Source of the DNA: Pirellulaceae bacterium
GTDB lineage: Bacteria; Planctomycetota; Planctomycetia; Pirellulales; Pirellulaceae
Direction of reading: 5' to 3'
Assembly (NCBI GenBank): GCA_028280445.1
Contig: JANQLU010000126.1
Location: 1-62,315 of the forward strand
DNA length: 62,315 bases
Under the pieces are notes generated by a model, which saw only the letters and a program-made list of their open reading frames with translations, searched no databases and had not been told where the DNA came from. A program made the position numbers and the translations under genes. Shown one piece after another: positions 8,905-17,801 of the stretch. The first letter of the stretch is position 1; every line of letters starts with the position of its first letter.

Positions 8905-9061
8905 TAGGGCCGGTTCCCACCGGCCGGCTAGTTGTTCGGGAGGGCGAGGCTCCTGCCGAGCCAATACGGATTGGGACGAACTCTCGCCCGTGAGCGGCAA
9001 GGCACTAGCCGCCGGTACGAAGCGCTAACGAACCGGCGGCTAGCGCCTCGCCGCTCACGGG
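8905..9061. repeat. Repeat island: families A, C and B
   Basis: The 349-bp gap 8811-9159 contains a family A half-site (about 8905-8925), a family C unit (GGGAGGGCGAGGCTCCTGCC, from 8938) and a complete family B palindrome (8990-9061, about 26-bp arms). No gene is apparent in the gap. Confidence 0.8.
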
Positions 9062-9159
9062 ATCAGACTCGGGCGGACATGTGTTCGGCTCTGCGGTCGA
9101 ACCACCCGCTTGCGCGTCGTGCTTGTATCAGTCGCAAGAAATGATTACCTCAAAATCCA

Positions 9160-12126
9160 CTACTGGATATGAAGCAATCCAAACGGACGATTGTCGGTGC
9201 GATGGGGCCAGCTACTGGACTGGTTCTGCGAAACACGTTCGACTGAAATGCCCCAATGATCAGATGATTGGACTCCCGCAGTAAGTTCGGAAAGCGGGAT
9301 TGCCGCTTCGATGGTCCAGGTTTTTTTGCCCACTTGATTCGCCACAAAAATTTGTGGATCCCATTTTGTATTGCCATTGAGTTGATCATGGACCTTGCCT
9401 TGATGGTCCAGGGCAATTTCGAAATAGCTTTGAAAATCGCGATCCACGTCGATTCGCAAAACAACACGATCTCGTTTGTCCAAGTCGCCATCTCGTTTGC
9501 GCTGTTCGTTCAGCGGCAAGTACCGCATTGCGGATTGCTTTTGCGCTCGAATGGCAACATACAAATACTTGGCGTCTCGTGAAAACATAACTTCTGTCGA
9601 TGTTGTTCCGTTGATACGAATTTTGTTTGGCTGGGCGGTTTTCCAGATCGTGTCGTCCAGAATCCCGTCGAGGAACGGTTTTGTATCCAGTCGTTGGCAT
9701 ATCGTGCGTGTCGATGGAACGATTTTCGGTTTTGATTGTGAAAGCTGCGATTCGCGGCGGGCAATAAACTGCAATGCAGGCGATGCAGTTTGCGAACTGA
9801 TCAATTTGCGATAAACCGTTGTATTTGCCAAACCGTTTTCCATTTTGCGGCGCGTGCTGGCGATTGACAGTTCAACCAGCGGCTGGTTCGTGAAATTGAT
9901 ATTGCGCCCGCTAATTAGCCCGATCAGACGTTTTGCTTTTTCCATTCGCTGAACTTGAATTGGCACCTCGGGTCCGTCGTTGCGTGAGCTTTGTCCTGGT
10001 TTGACGGGTTCCCAAACAATTCGCTGGATTCCATCGATATCGGTTTCGATTTTTTGACGTGTTTCAAAGTTGGCTTTTTTGACAGAATTGTCGACCTGTT
10101 TCGACTCGGTCGATTGAGGAACGAGATAAATCGCTTCTCCACTGATTTGATGATTGAGCAACCAGACAATCGATCGATTGGCGATCCAGTGATTGGGGTA
10201 ACGGCTGATCAGATTTTCGATGGATGTGATGGCTGAATTTTGATCTCCGTTGGACCAGTATTTCGTTGCCAATTCATACAACCAGATGGCTGCAGTATCC
10301 TCGTCGAGTTGTGAGATCAATTTTTGAAGCTGATTCGTCCACGACCGATTGTCGCCATTGACCATTGCTCGCCACGACATCATTTGTTCAATCAATTTTT
10401 TCTTTTGGACCACTTTTCTCATTTGCGCAATGAAGGCGCCAGTGACTCGAGAGGCACGCTGCAACGTGGGATTTCGACTTTCAAACAATTTGTTGGCGGA
10501 TCGGTTGACGCGACTACTGGCCATGATGGATGACAAGTGCAGGGTCCGCCCGGTCAGATTTTTTTCACCCATCACGGCACGAGCATGAGCAACTGCGTCG
10601 GCCAGGATTTTTCCCGAGTGTACGAGAAATTGCGAATTACCAATCGAAACGTCGAAGTTCGATTTCGGATGCGTCAGCAGCAGTGTTCTGGCAGTCTCCC
10701 AGGTCGCCAGACCGTTTTCCGCAATTAATTTTGGATAGAGTTGTTTGTCAGCAGCAGCTCGAACAGCACTGGTCACTTTGCCAGCAGTGCTTCCCGACGC
10801 GATAACAATTTCTGGTTTGTGAATTCGTAATAATTGGGCCAGTGCTTTAACATGTTGATCGCTGGTGCCTCCGAGCTGATTTTTTTTGTGCTCTCGATCA
10901 ACTTTGACAAACACATTGTTACCGAGTTGACTACAAGCGTGTTTGGCGGCAAGTTGTTGGCTGAGCGTCGATGTTCCCGATTCCAACCACACGACCGCAG
11001 ACAAAAATCCTTCTTCGGCGTTATATTTGGCGAGGATTTCAAAAGGAATCGATCGGTTGTCGTCGACCACCAACATGAATCCTAGTCGTTTGTCTGTTCC
11101 GCGTTTTCGTTGCCACGTTCGGCCACCGTCTCGGGTCTGTAAAATCGTTCCTCCCGTTCCAACCGCCCAGCCACGTTTCTCATCGACAAAACAAATCCGT
11201 TTTATCGATTGCCGGCTACCGGTGTTGAATCGAAACCATTTTCCGGTCGCAACATCATAAGAAAAAACATAGGTTCCCGGTGTGCCCGCCATCCAAACTT
11301 TGTTGCCAGCTGCAGCAATCGTTTCCAAGTGGAACGATTTTGGAATGGGTGTTTCTCGGAATTGCCAGGTCTGTTTGTTAGTCATCAAAACGGTGGCTTC
11401 GCGTCCGACAGCAACGCCAATGTTTCCGGCAAATGCTAGATCATTGAGTTCGACTTTCCGCGGTACCAACATGGACGCGTTGTCCGGTTTTTGCTGAGTG
11501 ATATCGGCGATCATCGATCGATCATCAATCGCCATCAATCCACGGGGAGCCGCCGCCAGGCGTTTCCAATCATGCAGTCTCTGGTCGGGAGCACCGGACC
11601 ACGATTGACCACCGTCGGTGCTGACAAAAACTCCCGAAGGATAATAATGCGAGCCGTATCCAATCGCCCAACCATTTTTTGCGTCAGAGAAATAGATGTC
11701 TTTTAACGCTGGCAACGACTCCGCTCGCATTGGTTTCCAACTGTTGCCGCCATTGGTTGTTTTGAGAACGACTCCCTGGTGGTGTGGGCTCCAGGATTTT
11801 TCCGCTCCCTTAGGGTTGATCTGCGCATAAGAAAATCCGCCAACAGCCCAACCTGTGTTTTCATCAATGAAATAAACACTTTCGAGATCCGCATGGCTGG
11901 ACGTCGCCACTCGATGCCAATGACGTCCCCCATCGGAAGTTCTCAAAATCAATCCATGATCGCCAACCGCGAAACCGATATCGTGATCCACGAAATGAAC
12001 ATCGTTCAATGTTGCCTCGTTTAACCATTGTTTGGGGCGCGGTTGCACCTTTTGAGCCGTTGATACCGCTCCCAAAAATGTGATGAACAAGATCGAAAAC
12101 GAAATGATTCGAAAATTGAAAAACAC
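9160..12126 (-). CDS. Secreted YCF48 propeller + degenerate PIG-L-like + CBM9-like protein
   Basis: 988 residues from a GTG start (12126, AAAGG upstream) with signal peptide FRIISFSILFITFLGAVSTA. Residues 30-340 form a YCF48/sialidase-like beta-propeller with repeated GWAVG blocks (IGFAVGDHGLILRTSDGG, TGWAVGGF, RGWAVGTGGTILQTRDGG). Residues about 345-560 resemble a PIG-L deacetylase fold, but the metal motif PDDE is replaced (MLVVDDNRSIPFEI), so activity is doubtful. A helical, TPR-like stretch follows at about 590-660. The last 160 residues from FLDGILDDTIWKTA match a CBM9/DOMON-like carbohydrate-binding domain. The role is unknown; the modules suggest an extracellular glycan-binding scaffold. 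Confidence 0.75.
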   Translation of the reverse strand: MFFNFRIISFSILFITFLGAVSTAQKVQPRPKQWLNEATLNDVHFVDHDIGFAVGDHGLILRTSDGGRHWHRVATSSHADLESVYFIDENTGWAVGGFSYAQINPKGAEKSWSPHHQGVVLKTTNGGNSWKPMRAESLPALKDIYFSDAKNGWAIGYGSHYYPSGVFVSTDGGQSWSGAPDQRLHDWKRLAAAPRGLMAIDDRSMIADITQQKPDNASMLVPRKVELNDLAFAGNIGVAVGREATVLMTNKQTWQFRETPIPKSFHLETIAAAGNKVWMAGTPGTYVFSYDVATGKWFRFNTGSRQSIKRICFVDEKRGWAVGTGGTILQTRDGGRTWQRKRGTDKRLGFMLVVDDNRSIPFEILAKYNAEEGFLSAVVWLESGTSTLSQQLAAKHACSQLGNNVFVKVDREHKKNQLGGTSDQHVKALAQLLRIHKPEIVIASGSTAGKVTSAVRAAADKQLYPKLIAENGLATWETARTLLLTHPKSNFDVSIGNSQFLVHSGKILADAVAHARAVMGEKNLTGRTLHLSSIMASSRVNRSANKLFESRNPTLQRASRVTGAFIAQMRKVVQKKKLIEQMMSWRAMVNGDNRSWTNQLQKLISQLDEDTAAIWLYELATKYWSNGDQNSAITSIENLISRYPNHWIANRSIVWLLNHQISGEAIYLVPQSTESKQVDNSVKKANFETRQKIETDIDGIQRIVWEPVKPGQSSRNDGPEVPIQVQRMEKAKRLIGLISGRNINFTNQPLVELSIASTRRKMENGLANTTVYRKLISSQTASPALQFIARRESQLSQSKPKIVPSTRTICQRLDTKPFLDGILDDTIWKTAQPNKIRINGTTSTEVMFSRDAKYLYVAIRAQKQSAMRYLPLNEQRKRDGDLDKRDRVVLRIDVDRDFQSYFEIALDHQGKVHDQLNGNTKWDPQIFVANQVGKKTWTIEAAIPLSELTAGVQSSDHWGISVERVSQNQSSSWPHRTDNRPFGLLHIQ

Positions 12127-12250
12127 AGCGAAAACCTTTTTTCGACCGATTGAGCGCAGAAATCGGCGAGACTTTAGCAGGTCTATTTGGCAGTCGGTAG
12201 ACAGATTTCGCTAGCAGCTTTAGAGCGATTTGTTAACAAATCGTTTTTCG

Positions 12251-12284
12251 AACCGGCGGCTAGCGTCTTGTCGCTCACGGGTGG
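12251..12284. repeat. Family B half-site
   Basis: CGAACCGGCGGCTAGCGTCT begins a single arm of the family B palindrome that ends in GTCGCTCACGGG. It ends just before the stop of the gene at 12288. Its partner arm is missing. Confidence 0.7.
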
Positions 12285-12287
12285 TAT

Positions 12288-12803
12288 TTACATGTTCTGA
12301 CTGGATATGCGGATTTGGCGGTCAAACCAATCGAGCAACTTGTTTTTTGTCGGGATATTGAACATCACCAGGACTGCTAAAATCGCCGCCATGATGATGC
12401 CGATAGCGTTGCCATCACCAATCATGTAGACGACGGCCCAGAAAAACGCAGGGCCTTCGATCAAAGCCGACGAGATCACCATGTTGGTTGCAAAAATCCC
12501 CAATAGCGCATCGACGTCGCTGTCGCTGACGGATTCGCTTCGAGATATTTTACGCAAATAACTTTGGGCTGCTTGCTGAGTTACTTTTAATTTGAAGTAA
12601 ACGCTGATCATTATCGAAGGCAAGGTAAATGCGAACCCGATCATGCAAAACAAATCAAATTGTGGTTGCAGCGCAAAATTTTTCAGGACCAAAATAATGC
12701 CGCAAAACGACAAGATGCCGATTGCCATGACGCCCACGATCACCTGCATCGGTTGAACGCGTCCGGCTACGAGTTGGGTTTGTTCCTGATTGAGTAGCGA
12801 CAT
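12288..12803 (-). CDS. Four-helix integral membrane protein, unknown
   Basis: 171 residues with four likely membrane segments: VIVGVMAIGILSFCGIILVL (about 22-45), FDLFCMIGFAFTLPSIMISV, ALIEGPAFFWAVVYMIG and IGIIMAAILAVLVMFNIP. I do not recognise a family with a defined activity. It is followed upstream by a small soluble gene at 12821 (17-bp gap) and a Nudix gene at 13120 in the same direction, so a three-gene unit is likely. No clear ribosome site precedes the ATG. Confidence 0.6.
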   Translation of the reverse strand: MSLLNQEQTQLVAGRVQPMQVIVGVMAIGILSFCGIILVLKNFALQPQFDLFCMIGFAFTLPSIMISVYFKLKVTQQAAQSYLRKISRSESVSDSDVDALLGIFATNMVISSALIEGPAFFWAVVYMIGDGNAIGIIMAAILAVLVMFNIPTKNKLLDWFDRQIRISSQNM

Positions 12804-12820
12804 GGTAAACGAAATTTTGT

Positions 12821-13081
12821 TTATTGTTCCTGGGAAAGCCGTTGGGCAAGTTTGGCAACTAATTCCGGATCATCTTTCTCGACGAGATGATCGATCGTTT
12901 CCTCTTTGACATTCAGTTTGAGCAAATGCTGACGCAAGTATTTCCACTGTTGTTGGCGTTTTTTCCCCGTAGAAAGATACAATTCCGTCGCAATTTCTTG
13001 AACTCGTTGAAGTGCAATCTGGTCGCGGTTTTCGTAGTAATTTTTGATAACGTTTTGTTGAAATTTTGATCTTTCGGTCAT
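12821..13081 (-). CDS. Small helical protein, unknown
   Basis: 86 residues, highly charged and predicted helical throughout (RVQEIATELYLSTGKKRQQQ, LVAKLAQRLSQEQ). No signal or membrane segment is seen. It lies between the Nudix hydrolase and the four-helix membrane protein, all on the minus strand with gaps of 38 and 17 bp. I cannot assign a function. The composition and position argue that it is a real gene rather than an antisense shadow. Confidence 0.6.
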   Translation of the reverse strand: MTERSKFQQNVIKNYYENRDQIALQRVQEIATELYLSTGKKRQQQWKYLRQHLLKLNVKEETIDHLVEKDDPELVAKLAQRLSQEQ

Positions 13082-13119
13082 GGGAATATCTGCTCGCTGC
13101 TGCTCTTGTTTGCGTTTAT

Positions 13120-13692
13120 TTATTTATCGGTGTAGCGGCTCGCTGCCATCAACAAAAGCGTACACGTTGGCGCGTGGGTAATCTCGCCTGCGTAAACTTT
13201 TTCGATTGCTTCGGTCAAAGGCATTTTAACAACACGAATTTGTTCCGTGCCATCAGGGTTGGTTTCGACCGGTGTTAGATCCATGGCAAAATACAAACGC
13301 GTTGGTGAAACAACGATGGTGGTAAATGGATCGATCGTTGTCAGGTATTGCCATTTCGCTGCGTGAATTCCGATTTCCTCCTGAAGCTCCCGAGTCGCTG
13401 TTTCGTTTGGATCTTCGTCAGGCTCGATACCACCACTGACACATTCGAGGCTGTGCCGCCCGACGCCATAGTGAAACTCGTCGGTGAGGTAAACATTGTT
13501 TTGGTCATCCAATGCAAGAACACAAACACCATGTTTCATTTCAACGACCACATGCTGGCCATCGTTACCATCCGGCCGAATCACTTGATCGAGCCGAACA
13601 TCGATGTACGAATCGTTATAGACATCATTTTGGGACTTAATTTGCCAAGGACCATACGGTTTTGGGACTCCGAAGGGCTTCGTTTCTGCCAT
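13120..13692 (-). CDS. Nudix hydrolase (ADP-ribose pyrophosphatase-like)
   Basis: 190 residues. The complete Nudix box GX5EX7REUXEEXGU is present as GGIEPDEDPNETATRELQEE followed by IGI (about residues 86-108). It coordinates the catalytic magnesium. The flanking order (KSQNDVYNDSYIDVRLDQV, DEFHYGVGRHSLECVSG upstream; FTTIVVSPTRLYFAMDL downstream) is that of the ADP-ribose/nucleoside-diphosphate-sugar pyrophosphatase branch. It is likely a cytoplasmic housecleaning enzyme; the substrate is not proven. It is divergent from the gene at 13782. Confidence 0.85.
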   Translation of the reverse strand: MAETKPFGVPKPYGPWQIKSQNDVYNDSYIDVRLDQVIRPDGNDGQHVVVEMKHGVCVLALDDQNNVYLTDEFHYGVGRHSLECVSGGIEPDEDPNETATRELQEEIGIHAAKWQYLTTIDPFTTIVVSPTRLYFAMDLTPVETNPDGTEQIRVVKMPLTEAIEKVYAGEITHAPTCTLLLMAASRYTDK

Positions 13693-13715
13693 AGGATTCT
13701 TTCAAAAAGTTTTTC

Positions 13716-13744
13716 TTAGACTTTTAGATTCAAAGTGATATGAT
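13716..13744 (+). promoter_or_regulatory. Sigma-70-type promoter for the 13782 gene
   Basis: TTAGAC (13716-13721), a 17-bp spacer, then TATGAT (13739-13744), in the 89-bp gap between divergent genes. A ribosome site GAGGA lies at 13771-13775, seven bases before ATG 13782. Confidence 0.5.
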
Positions 13745-13781
13745 TCGGAGGCGGCAAGTATTCTTTTAACGAGGACCGCTT

Positions 13782-14294
13782 ATGACCAGTTGGATGACCG
13801 AAAAGGATTATCGACAAGCAGGAGGAAAAGAGCTAGGTATCGGTCTAAACTCTGCTTTTATTCTGGAAATCAAGCAGGATAGCATCGAGTTTCGGCAGTT
13901 GTTGCGCGAGATCCTCGGTGAAATCAAGCTGTCGAACGACCAGCCTAGTGCTGCATATGTGCGCTATCTCCATGACCGGCTCGGTCATTTGCGTGACGAA
14001 ATCGAGACTTATTTTGCCCTTGAGGAATTCTACGGCGGTTTTCATGAGTCCAGCGGTCGCGACATTCGACGGCAAGTCGACAAACTCAAACAGCAACATG
14101 TCGATTTGTTTTTACAGCTGGAGAGCATTGTCGATTTGATCGAACAATTGGTGTACCAGGAGACTCAAGAGTTTTCATTGAGCCTGGTTGCCGAACGATT
14201 CCATGAGTTCTACCGCGATTGGGAATCGCATGAAGAGTTTGAAATGGAAATCGTGATGCAAAATTGCAACGAAGTGTTAGGGACGGGCGATTGA
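13782..14294 (+). CDS. Hemerythrin-like helical-bundle protein
   Basis: 170 residues, soluble, nearly all helical. It resembles the HHE/hemerythrin-like proteins of planctomycetes: YLHDRLGHLRDEIETYFALEE with a following GG turn, then LKQQHVDLFLQLESIVDLIE, and the closing WESHEEFEMEIVMQNCNEVL. His and Glu residues occur at the spacing expected for a di-iron or metal site, but the full five-His set is not present. I therefore call the fold more confidently than the metal. ATG 13782 has GAGGA upstream and a good sigma-70 promoter. Confidence 0.5.
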   Translation: MTSWMTEKDYRQAGGKELGIGLNSAFILEIKQDSIEFRQLLREILGEIKLSNDQPSAAYVRYLHDRLGHLRDEIETYFALEEFYGGFHESSGRDIRRQVDKLKQQHVDLFLQLESIVDLIEQLVYQETQEFSLSLVAERFHEFYRDWESHEEFEMEIVMQNCNEVLGTGD

Positions 14295-14347
14295 GCGCAC
14301 GCACGCTGTGCTTCGGCGGTCCGGTAAACACCGACCGCCGAAAAACT

Positions 14348-14680
14348 CTATTCGCCATCTAGTGAAATATCCATTCGGTGAACCGCGATCATCAGTTGTT
14401 GCCACTGCATCATCAAATCGGCAGTATCAAACCAGCCAGCTTCGCAGCGACCAAATCCGATCTCGCTCACATGAACTTCTTCACCGAGTTCGAGAAACGC
14501 GCGAAACAGTTCAACGTTATCCATTTCGCTGTCATCAAACCAATCGATCGCGCCGAGGTTGACGCGCTGATCGAGAAATTGATGAACACTCCACAACGCG
14601 GCAGCTTCGGCGTCGCGTGATTGACAAATATTTTTGCAATTGCCCGTTTGAACGTAATATTTTCGAGTTTGGTTTTTCAT
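14348..14680 (-). CDS. Small cytoplasmic protein, unknown
   Basis: About 110 residues from MKNQTRKYYVQTGNCKNICQ. It contains RDAEAAALWSVHQFLDQRVN, then an acidic region (AIDWFDDSEMDNVELFRAFL), then VHVSEIGFGRCEAGWFDTAD. No signal peptide or membrane segment is seen. AAAGGA lies upstream of two tandem ATGs (14683 and 14680), which supports translation. I do not recognise the family. Confidence 0.55.
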   Translation of the reverse strand: MKNQTRKYYVQTGNCKNICQSRDAEAAALWSVHQFLDQRVNLGAIDWFDDSEMDNVELFRAFLELGEEVHVSEIGFGRCEAGWFDTADLMMQWQQLMIAVHRMDISLDGE

Positions 14681-14802
14681 CATTGAATCCTTTTTTTGAT
14701 GGTGCTTCCTTTGATATTTGTAGTATCGCGGGAGGCCTGACACGTTGGGTCAACCGGATTCAATTTTTTGGCAAATTGCAAGCATGACGCACTTGTATCG
14801 GC

Positions 14803-14854
14803 AGGGCCGGTTCCTACCGGCCGTTTTTTAAATTGGCCGGTGGGAACCGGCCCT
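14803..14854. repeat. Family A hairpin
   Basis: AGGGCCGGTTCCTACCGGCC (14803-14822) and GGCCGGTGGGAACCGGCCCT (14835-14854) form a near-perfect 20-bp stem. The right arm ends 3 bp from the stop codon of the minus-strand thioesterase gene. Confidence 0.9.
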
Positions 14855-14857
14855 ACT

Positions 14858-15295
14858 CTATGACACGTTTGGTCGAAACGCGGTTTTGATGTCATCCAGA
14901 ATACGTGTCAGTTCCAGCGTTTTTAAATTGACAAATACCCAGTTGGTTTCCGCGGTTGCCAATTGGGTCTGGTCGGATTCGCGCAAGATCAGATAGCGGC
15001 GAACTGATGAAACTTTTTCGAGGGATTCGATCCATGTTTTGATGACAACAGAGTCGTTCAAAACGGCCGGGACACGATATTTGATATGGTGCGATCGAAC
15101 AATAAACCCAAATCCTGCGTCCCGATAGCGATCCGGGGTCCAGCCGACATGACTCGAATGAGCGACAGCCGCGCGCAATGTCCACCGCAAGTACTGGAGG
15201 TTGTTGACGTGGTCCATTTCGTCGATTTCTTCAGAATCGACAACCAGTCGGTATTCAAATTCGTCGCTGTAGCGTCGTACCGTGGATTGCGGCAT
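14858..15295 (-). CDS. 4-hydroxybenzoyl-CoA-type (hot-dog) acyl-CoA thioesterase
   Basis: 145 residues. It is a single hot-dog domain with the 4HBT/YbgC active-site segment EIDEMDHVNNLQYLRWTLRA near residue 23, where the Asp of MDHVNN is catalytic in the family. Later parts (GFIVRSHHIKYRVPAVLND, VRRYLILRESD) match the beta-sheet core. Family knowledge predicts hydrolysis of short or aromatic acyl-CoA esters. It lies 19 bp downstream of the ABC permease gene on the same strand and may share its transcript. Confidence 0.8.
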   Translation of the reverse strand: MPQSTVRRYSDEFEYRLVVDSEEIDEMDHVNNLQYLRWTLRAAVAHSSHVGWTPDRYRDAGFGFIVRSHHIKYRVPAVLNDSVVIKTWIESLEKVSSVRRYLILRESDQTQLATAETNWVFVNLKTLELTRILDDIKTAFRPNVS

Positions 15296-15314
15296 GGTGT
15301 GTATTCGGCGTGAG

Positions 15315-17759
15315 TTAGTAATCTGTTCGATGGAAAACGAAACAGGCCAACGCCAACATGATACACATAAAAATTACACCGCTGACAAATGGTTCCCAGG
15401 GATTGGACGGTTCATCCATTTGAGTCAGGTCCAAATTGGAATCTTTTTTGGTTTCCGTACTCGACGACAGATGGGTTACCAATTTGTAAAACTCACCGGG
15501 CTTGGGAAGCACTCGATAAACCAGGCGGATCCACCAGTAGTACCACCGGAAACCAATGATTTTGGGGTTATATTCCGGGTTACCTCGTTCCAATGTCTCG
15601 GGGTCGTATTGGAGAAGCCGGTCGGTTCGATCAGCGATCCAAAGTTTGTTGTTTTTGTCGAACGACGCGTAACTGATATTTCCCTGGCCGACAAAATTTC
15701 GTTTTCGAATGTCGTCGAGGTCTTTGACATCCAACAACCAGGTGTTGCCATTGCGGTAGTTGACCACCAGGAATTGTCCGTTGGGTGAAGCATTGATTTG
15801 TTTGATCGCTGATTTTTTTTCCGGGATATAGCTTTTTTGCATTTTGAGGGAATTGCCATCGAAGACCGTGATTTCTCCGTTTCCAAAAGCGAGATACAAC
15901 TGATTTCCCTGGTATTGAATCCAGGTGGTCATGGTGGAGTCGAATGGAACGTTGACATCGACGGTGCGATCTAACAAATAATCGCCATCATTTCCCTCTC
16001 GAAAAATGCTGATTTTCTTTCGGTTGTAAACAGCGATCTCGCCGGTCGCTTGATTGAGGTCAACCATTCGGTCACTTGCGATACTGGTTGGTTGATCGGG
16101 ACCCGCGGGTTTGAACATTTTTTTGAAATCAACCAACTGGGTCGCTTTGTTCATGTTCGAAGGTCCGCCCCGAGAAGATTTTTTTTGATCTGTGTTGGTT
16201 TTGGTTGTTTTCGTATCTGCAGGTTTCGCATCTTGCTGTCCGATAAATTCTTCCGGATCACCGGCAAGCCGTTGAAATTTCCCGAATCCAGTCACCAAAA
16301 TCAGATCTCCGTCAGGTCGCACCAAAAATTCAATTCCGCTGCCTGACAAATATCCCAAGACCTGGGGTTGATACGCTTTGTTTTCCAGGTTGGCGTAGAA
16401 AATTCGCGGTTTGGAAAATGAATTAGGATCAGCCAACATCAGGTTCGCGCCGCCAATAACGAAATTGTATTTGGGACAGTAAACCGGTCTGATTCCACTG
16501 TAGGTCGTCGGTAGACCGCCTTGAGGAATAAATGGTAAAAACGAGAACGTGTAATTGGCCATGTAATTTTGTTTTTCGATATCATCGACCGGCGCATTTA
16601 CCCATTGTTTTTCTTCGGTGTCCCAGATCGCTGGCGCACCGATGTCGTTCAGTTGGAGCACTTGACCATTGGCCTGTACAACGTAAGCAATTTTTGTTTT
16701 TTGATTGACGCCGTCAAACATTTTGAAAATCGTCCCGCCGGTAAAACAGACTGCCCAAAACAATGCGGTAACGATGACGGCAATAATTGTGTTTCGAAAA
16801 TACATTCCCACGAACGCACTGACGGAAAAATAAATCGCAAACACTATGACGTAAATCGGAATCGACAGCAGGATGCTGCGATCCCACAGTCCCAGGCGGA
16901 ATCCGAGCAAAAACCAGACGCCAATAAACAGATAAGCCGCTAACAACGCGACAAACACACAGCCGCCGATGAATTTTGAAAGATACAAACCCCATCGCGA
17001 AATCGGTTTGCTCAACAACAACGACAACGAGCCAGGATCGAACATGGTTGGCATCAATGGCGCGGTGACTAACACCGCGATCAGCAAACCGATTGACAGG
17101 ACGAATTTATCCATCAGGTAAGGCAAATAAATTGTTACCTGGCTTCGATAGAGTTCCATTCCCGAATGGCTTTCGGTGATCTTTTTGTAAAGATATCGAA
17201 TTTTGACCAACGATTGTGACGGGGGCAGAACTAACCCGGGAAACGTGTTGGAAACCAGCAATCGGTTCAGGCGTTTTTTCTCACCACTGCTGAGTTTCTC
17301 AATTCCTCGCGAGTGAAAATCAACGAGTTCCTGATTGATCGACTTGTTCAAATCCCAAATCTTGGGGTCATACAGGTTTTCGTCTTCGATGGCCGATTCC
17401 AGCGCGCCGATGACTGTCTCACCGCGTTCAATTTGTTCGTGAATATTGTCTTTGCCGGCTTCCAGGTCTTTTTTGATTCGATCGAGGTCGCTTTTGTCCA
17501 GATAGGACGCAAATTTCGCTACATCCGGTTTGTCCTGGTTTTCGATCAGGTAGGTGACCAGAGCGTCGGGGCGTGGAACTTGATTCCCGGTTCGCGCTCC
17601 GGGTCTAAACAAGATGCCCGACTCAATCGATTCCTGAAAATTAAGCGGTGCCAAGGCCAATAAAAACACCGTGATGATCAATAGCAGCACGATCAACAAA
17701 CGGTTGGCAATTGCCGCTCGAAACGAGTCTTTGATGATAGCCAAATAAGGTCGTAACAT
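15315..17759 (-). CDS. ABC-2 type permease with large extracytoplasmic propeller-like insert
   Basis: 814 residues. A membrane helix at 20-40 is followed by a 170-residue soluble loop, then four helices at about 215-350 (for example FVLSIGLLIAVLVTAPLMP and VFVALLAAYLFIGVWFLLGF). A long soluble part runs from 360 to 740, and a final helix (FVSGVIFMCIMLALACFVFH) lies near the end. The soluble part has beta-propeller-like blades (QLYLAFGNGEITVFDGNSLK, GNTWLLDVKDLDDIRKRNFV). It is paired with the ATPase gene 42 bp upstream, so together they form an exporter. ABC-2 permeases usually have about 250-400 residues, so the insert is unusual. The substrate is unknown. Confidence 0.8.
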   Translation of the reverse strand: MLRPYLAIIKDSFRAAIANRLLIVLLLIITVFLLALAPLNFQESIESGILFRPGARTGNQVPRPDALVTYLIENQDKPDVAKFASYLDKSDLDRIKKDLEAGKDNIHEQIERGETVIGALESAIEDENLYDPKIWDLNKSINQELVDFHSRGIEKLSSGEKKRLNRLLVSNTFPGLVLPPSQSLVKIRYLYKKITESHSGMELYRSQVTIYLPYLMDKFVLSIGLLIAVLVTAPLMPTMFDPGSLSLLLSKPISRWGLYLSKFIGGCVFVALLAAYLFIGVWFLLGFRLGLWDRSILLSIPIYVIVFAIYFSVSAFVGMYFRNTIIAVIVTALFWAVCFTGGTIFKMFDGVNQKTKIAYVVQANGQVLQLNDIGAPAIWDTEEKQWVNAPVDDIEKQNYMANYTFSFLPFIPQGGLPTTYSGIRPVYCPKYNFVIGGANLMLADPNSFSKPRIFYANLENKAYQPQVLGYLSGSGIEFLVRPDGDLILVTGFGKFQRLAGDPEEFIGQQDAKPADTKTTKTNTDQKKSSRGGPSNMNKATQLVDFKKMFKPAGPDQPTSIASDRMVDLNQATGEIAVYNRKKISIFREGNDGDYLLDRTVDVNVPFDSTMTTWIQYQGNQLYLAFGNGEITVFDGNSLKMQKSYIPEKKSAIKQINASPNGQFLVVNYRNGNTWLLDVKDLDDIRKRNFVGQGNISYASFDKNNKLWIADRTDRLLQYDPETLERGNPEYNPKIIGFRWYYWWIRLVYRVLPKPGEFYKLVTHLSSSTETKKDSNLDLTQMDEPSNPWEPFVSGVIFMCIMLALACFVFHRTDY

Positions 17760-17801
17760 TTTGATTTCGAATGCGTTTAGATGTTATGTTCGGACAATGG
17801 A

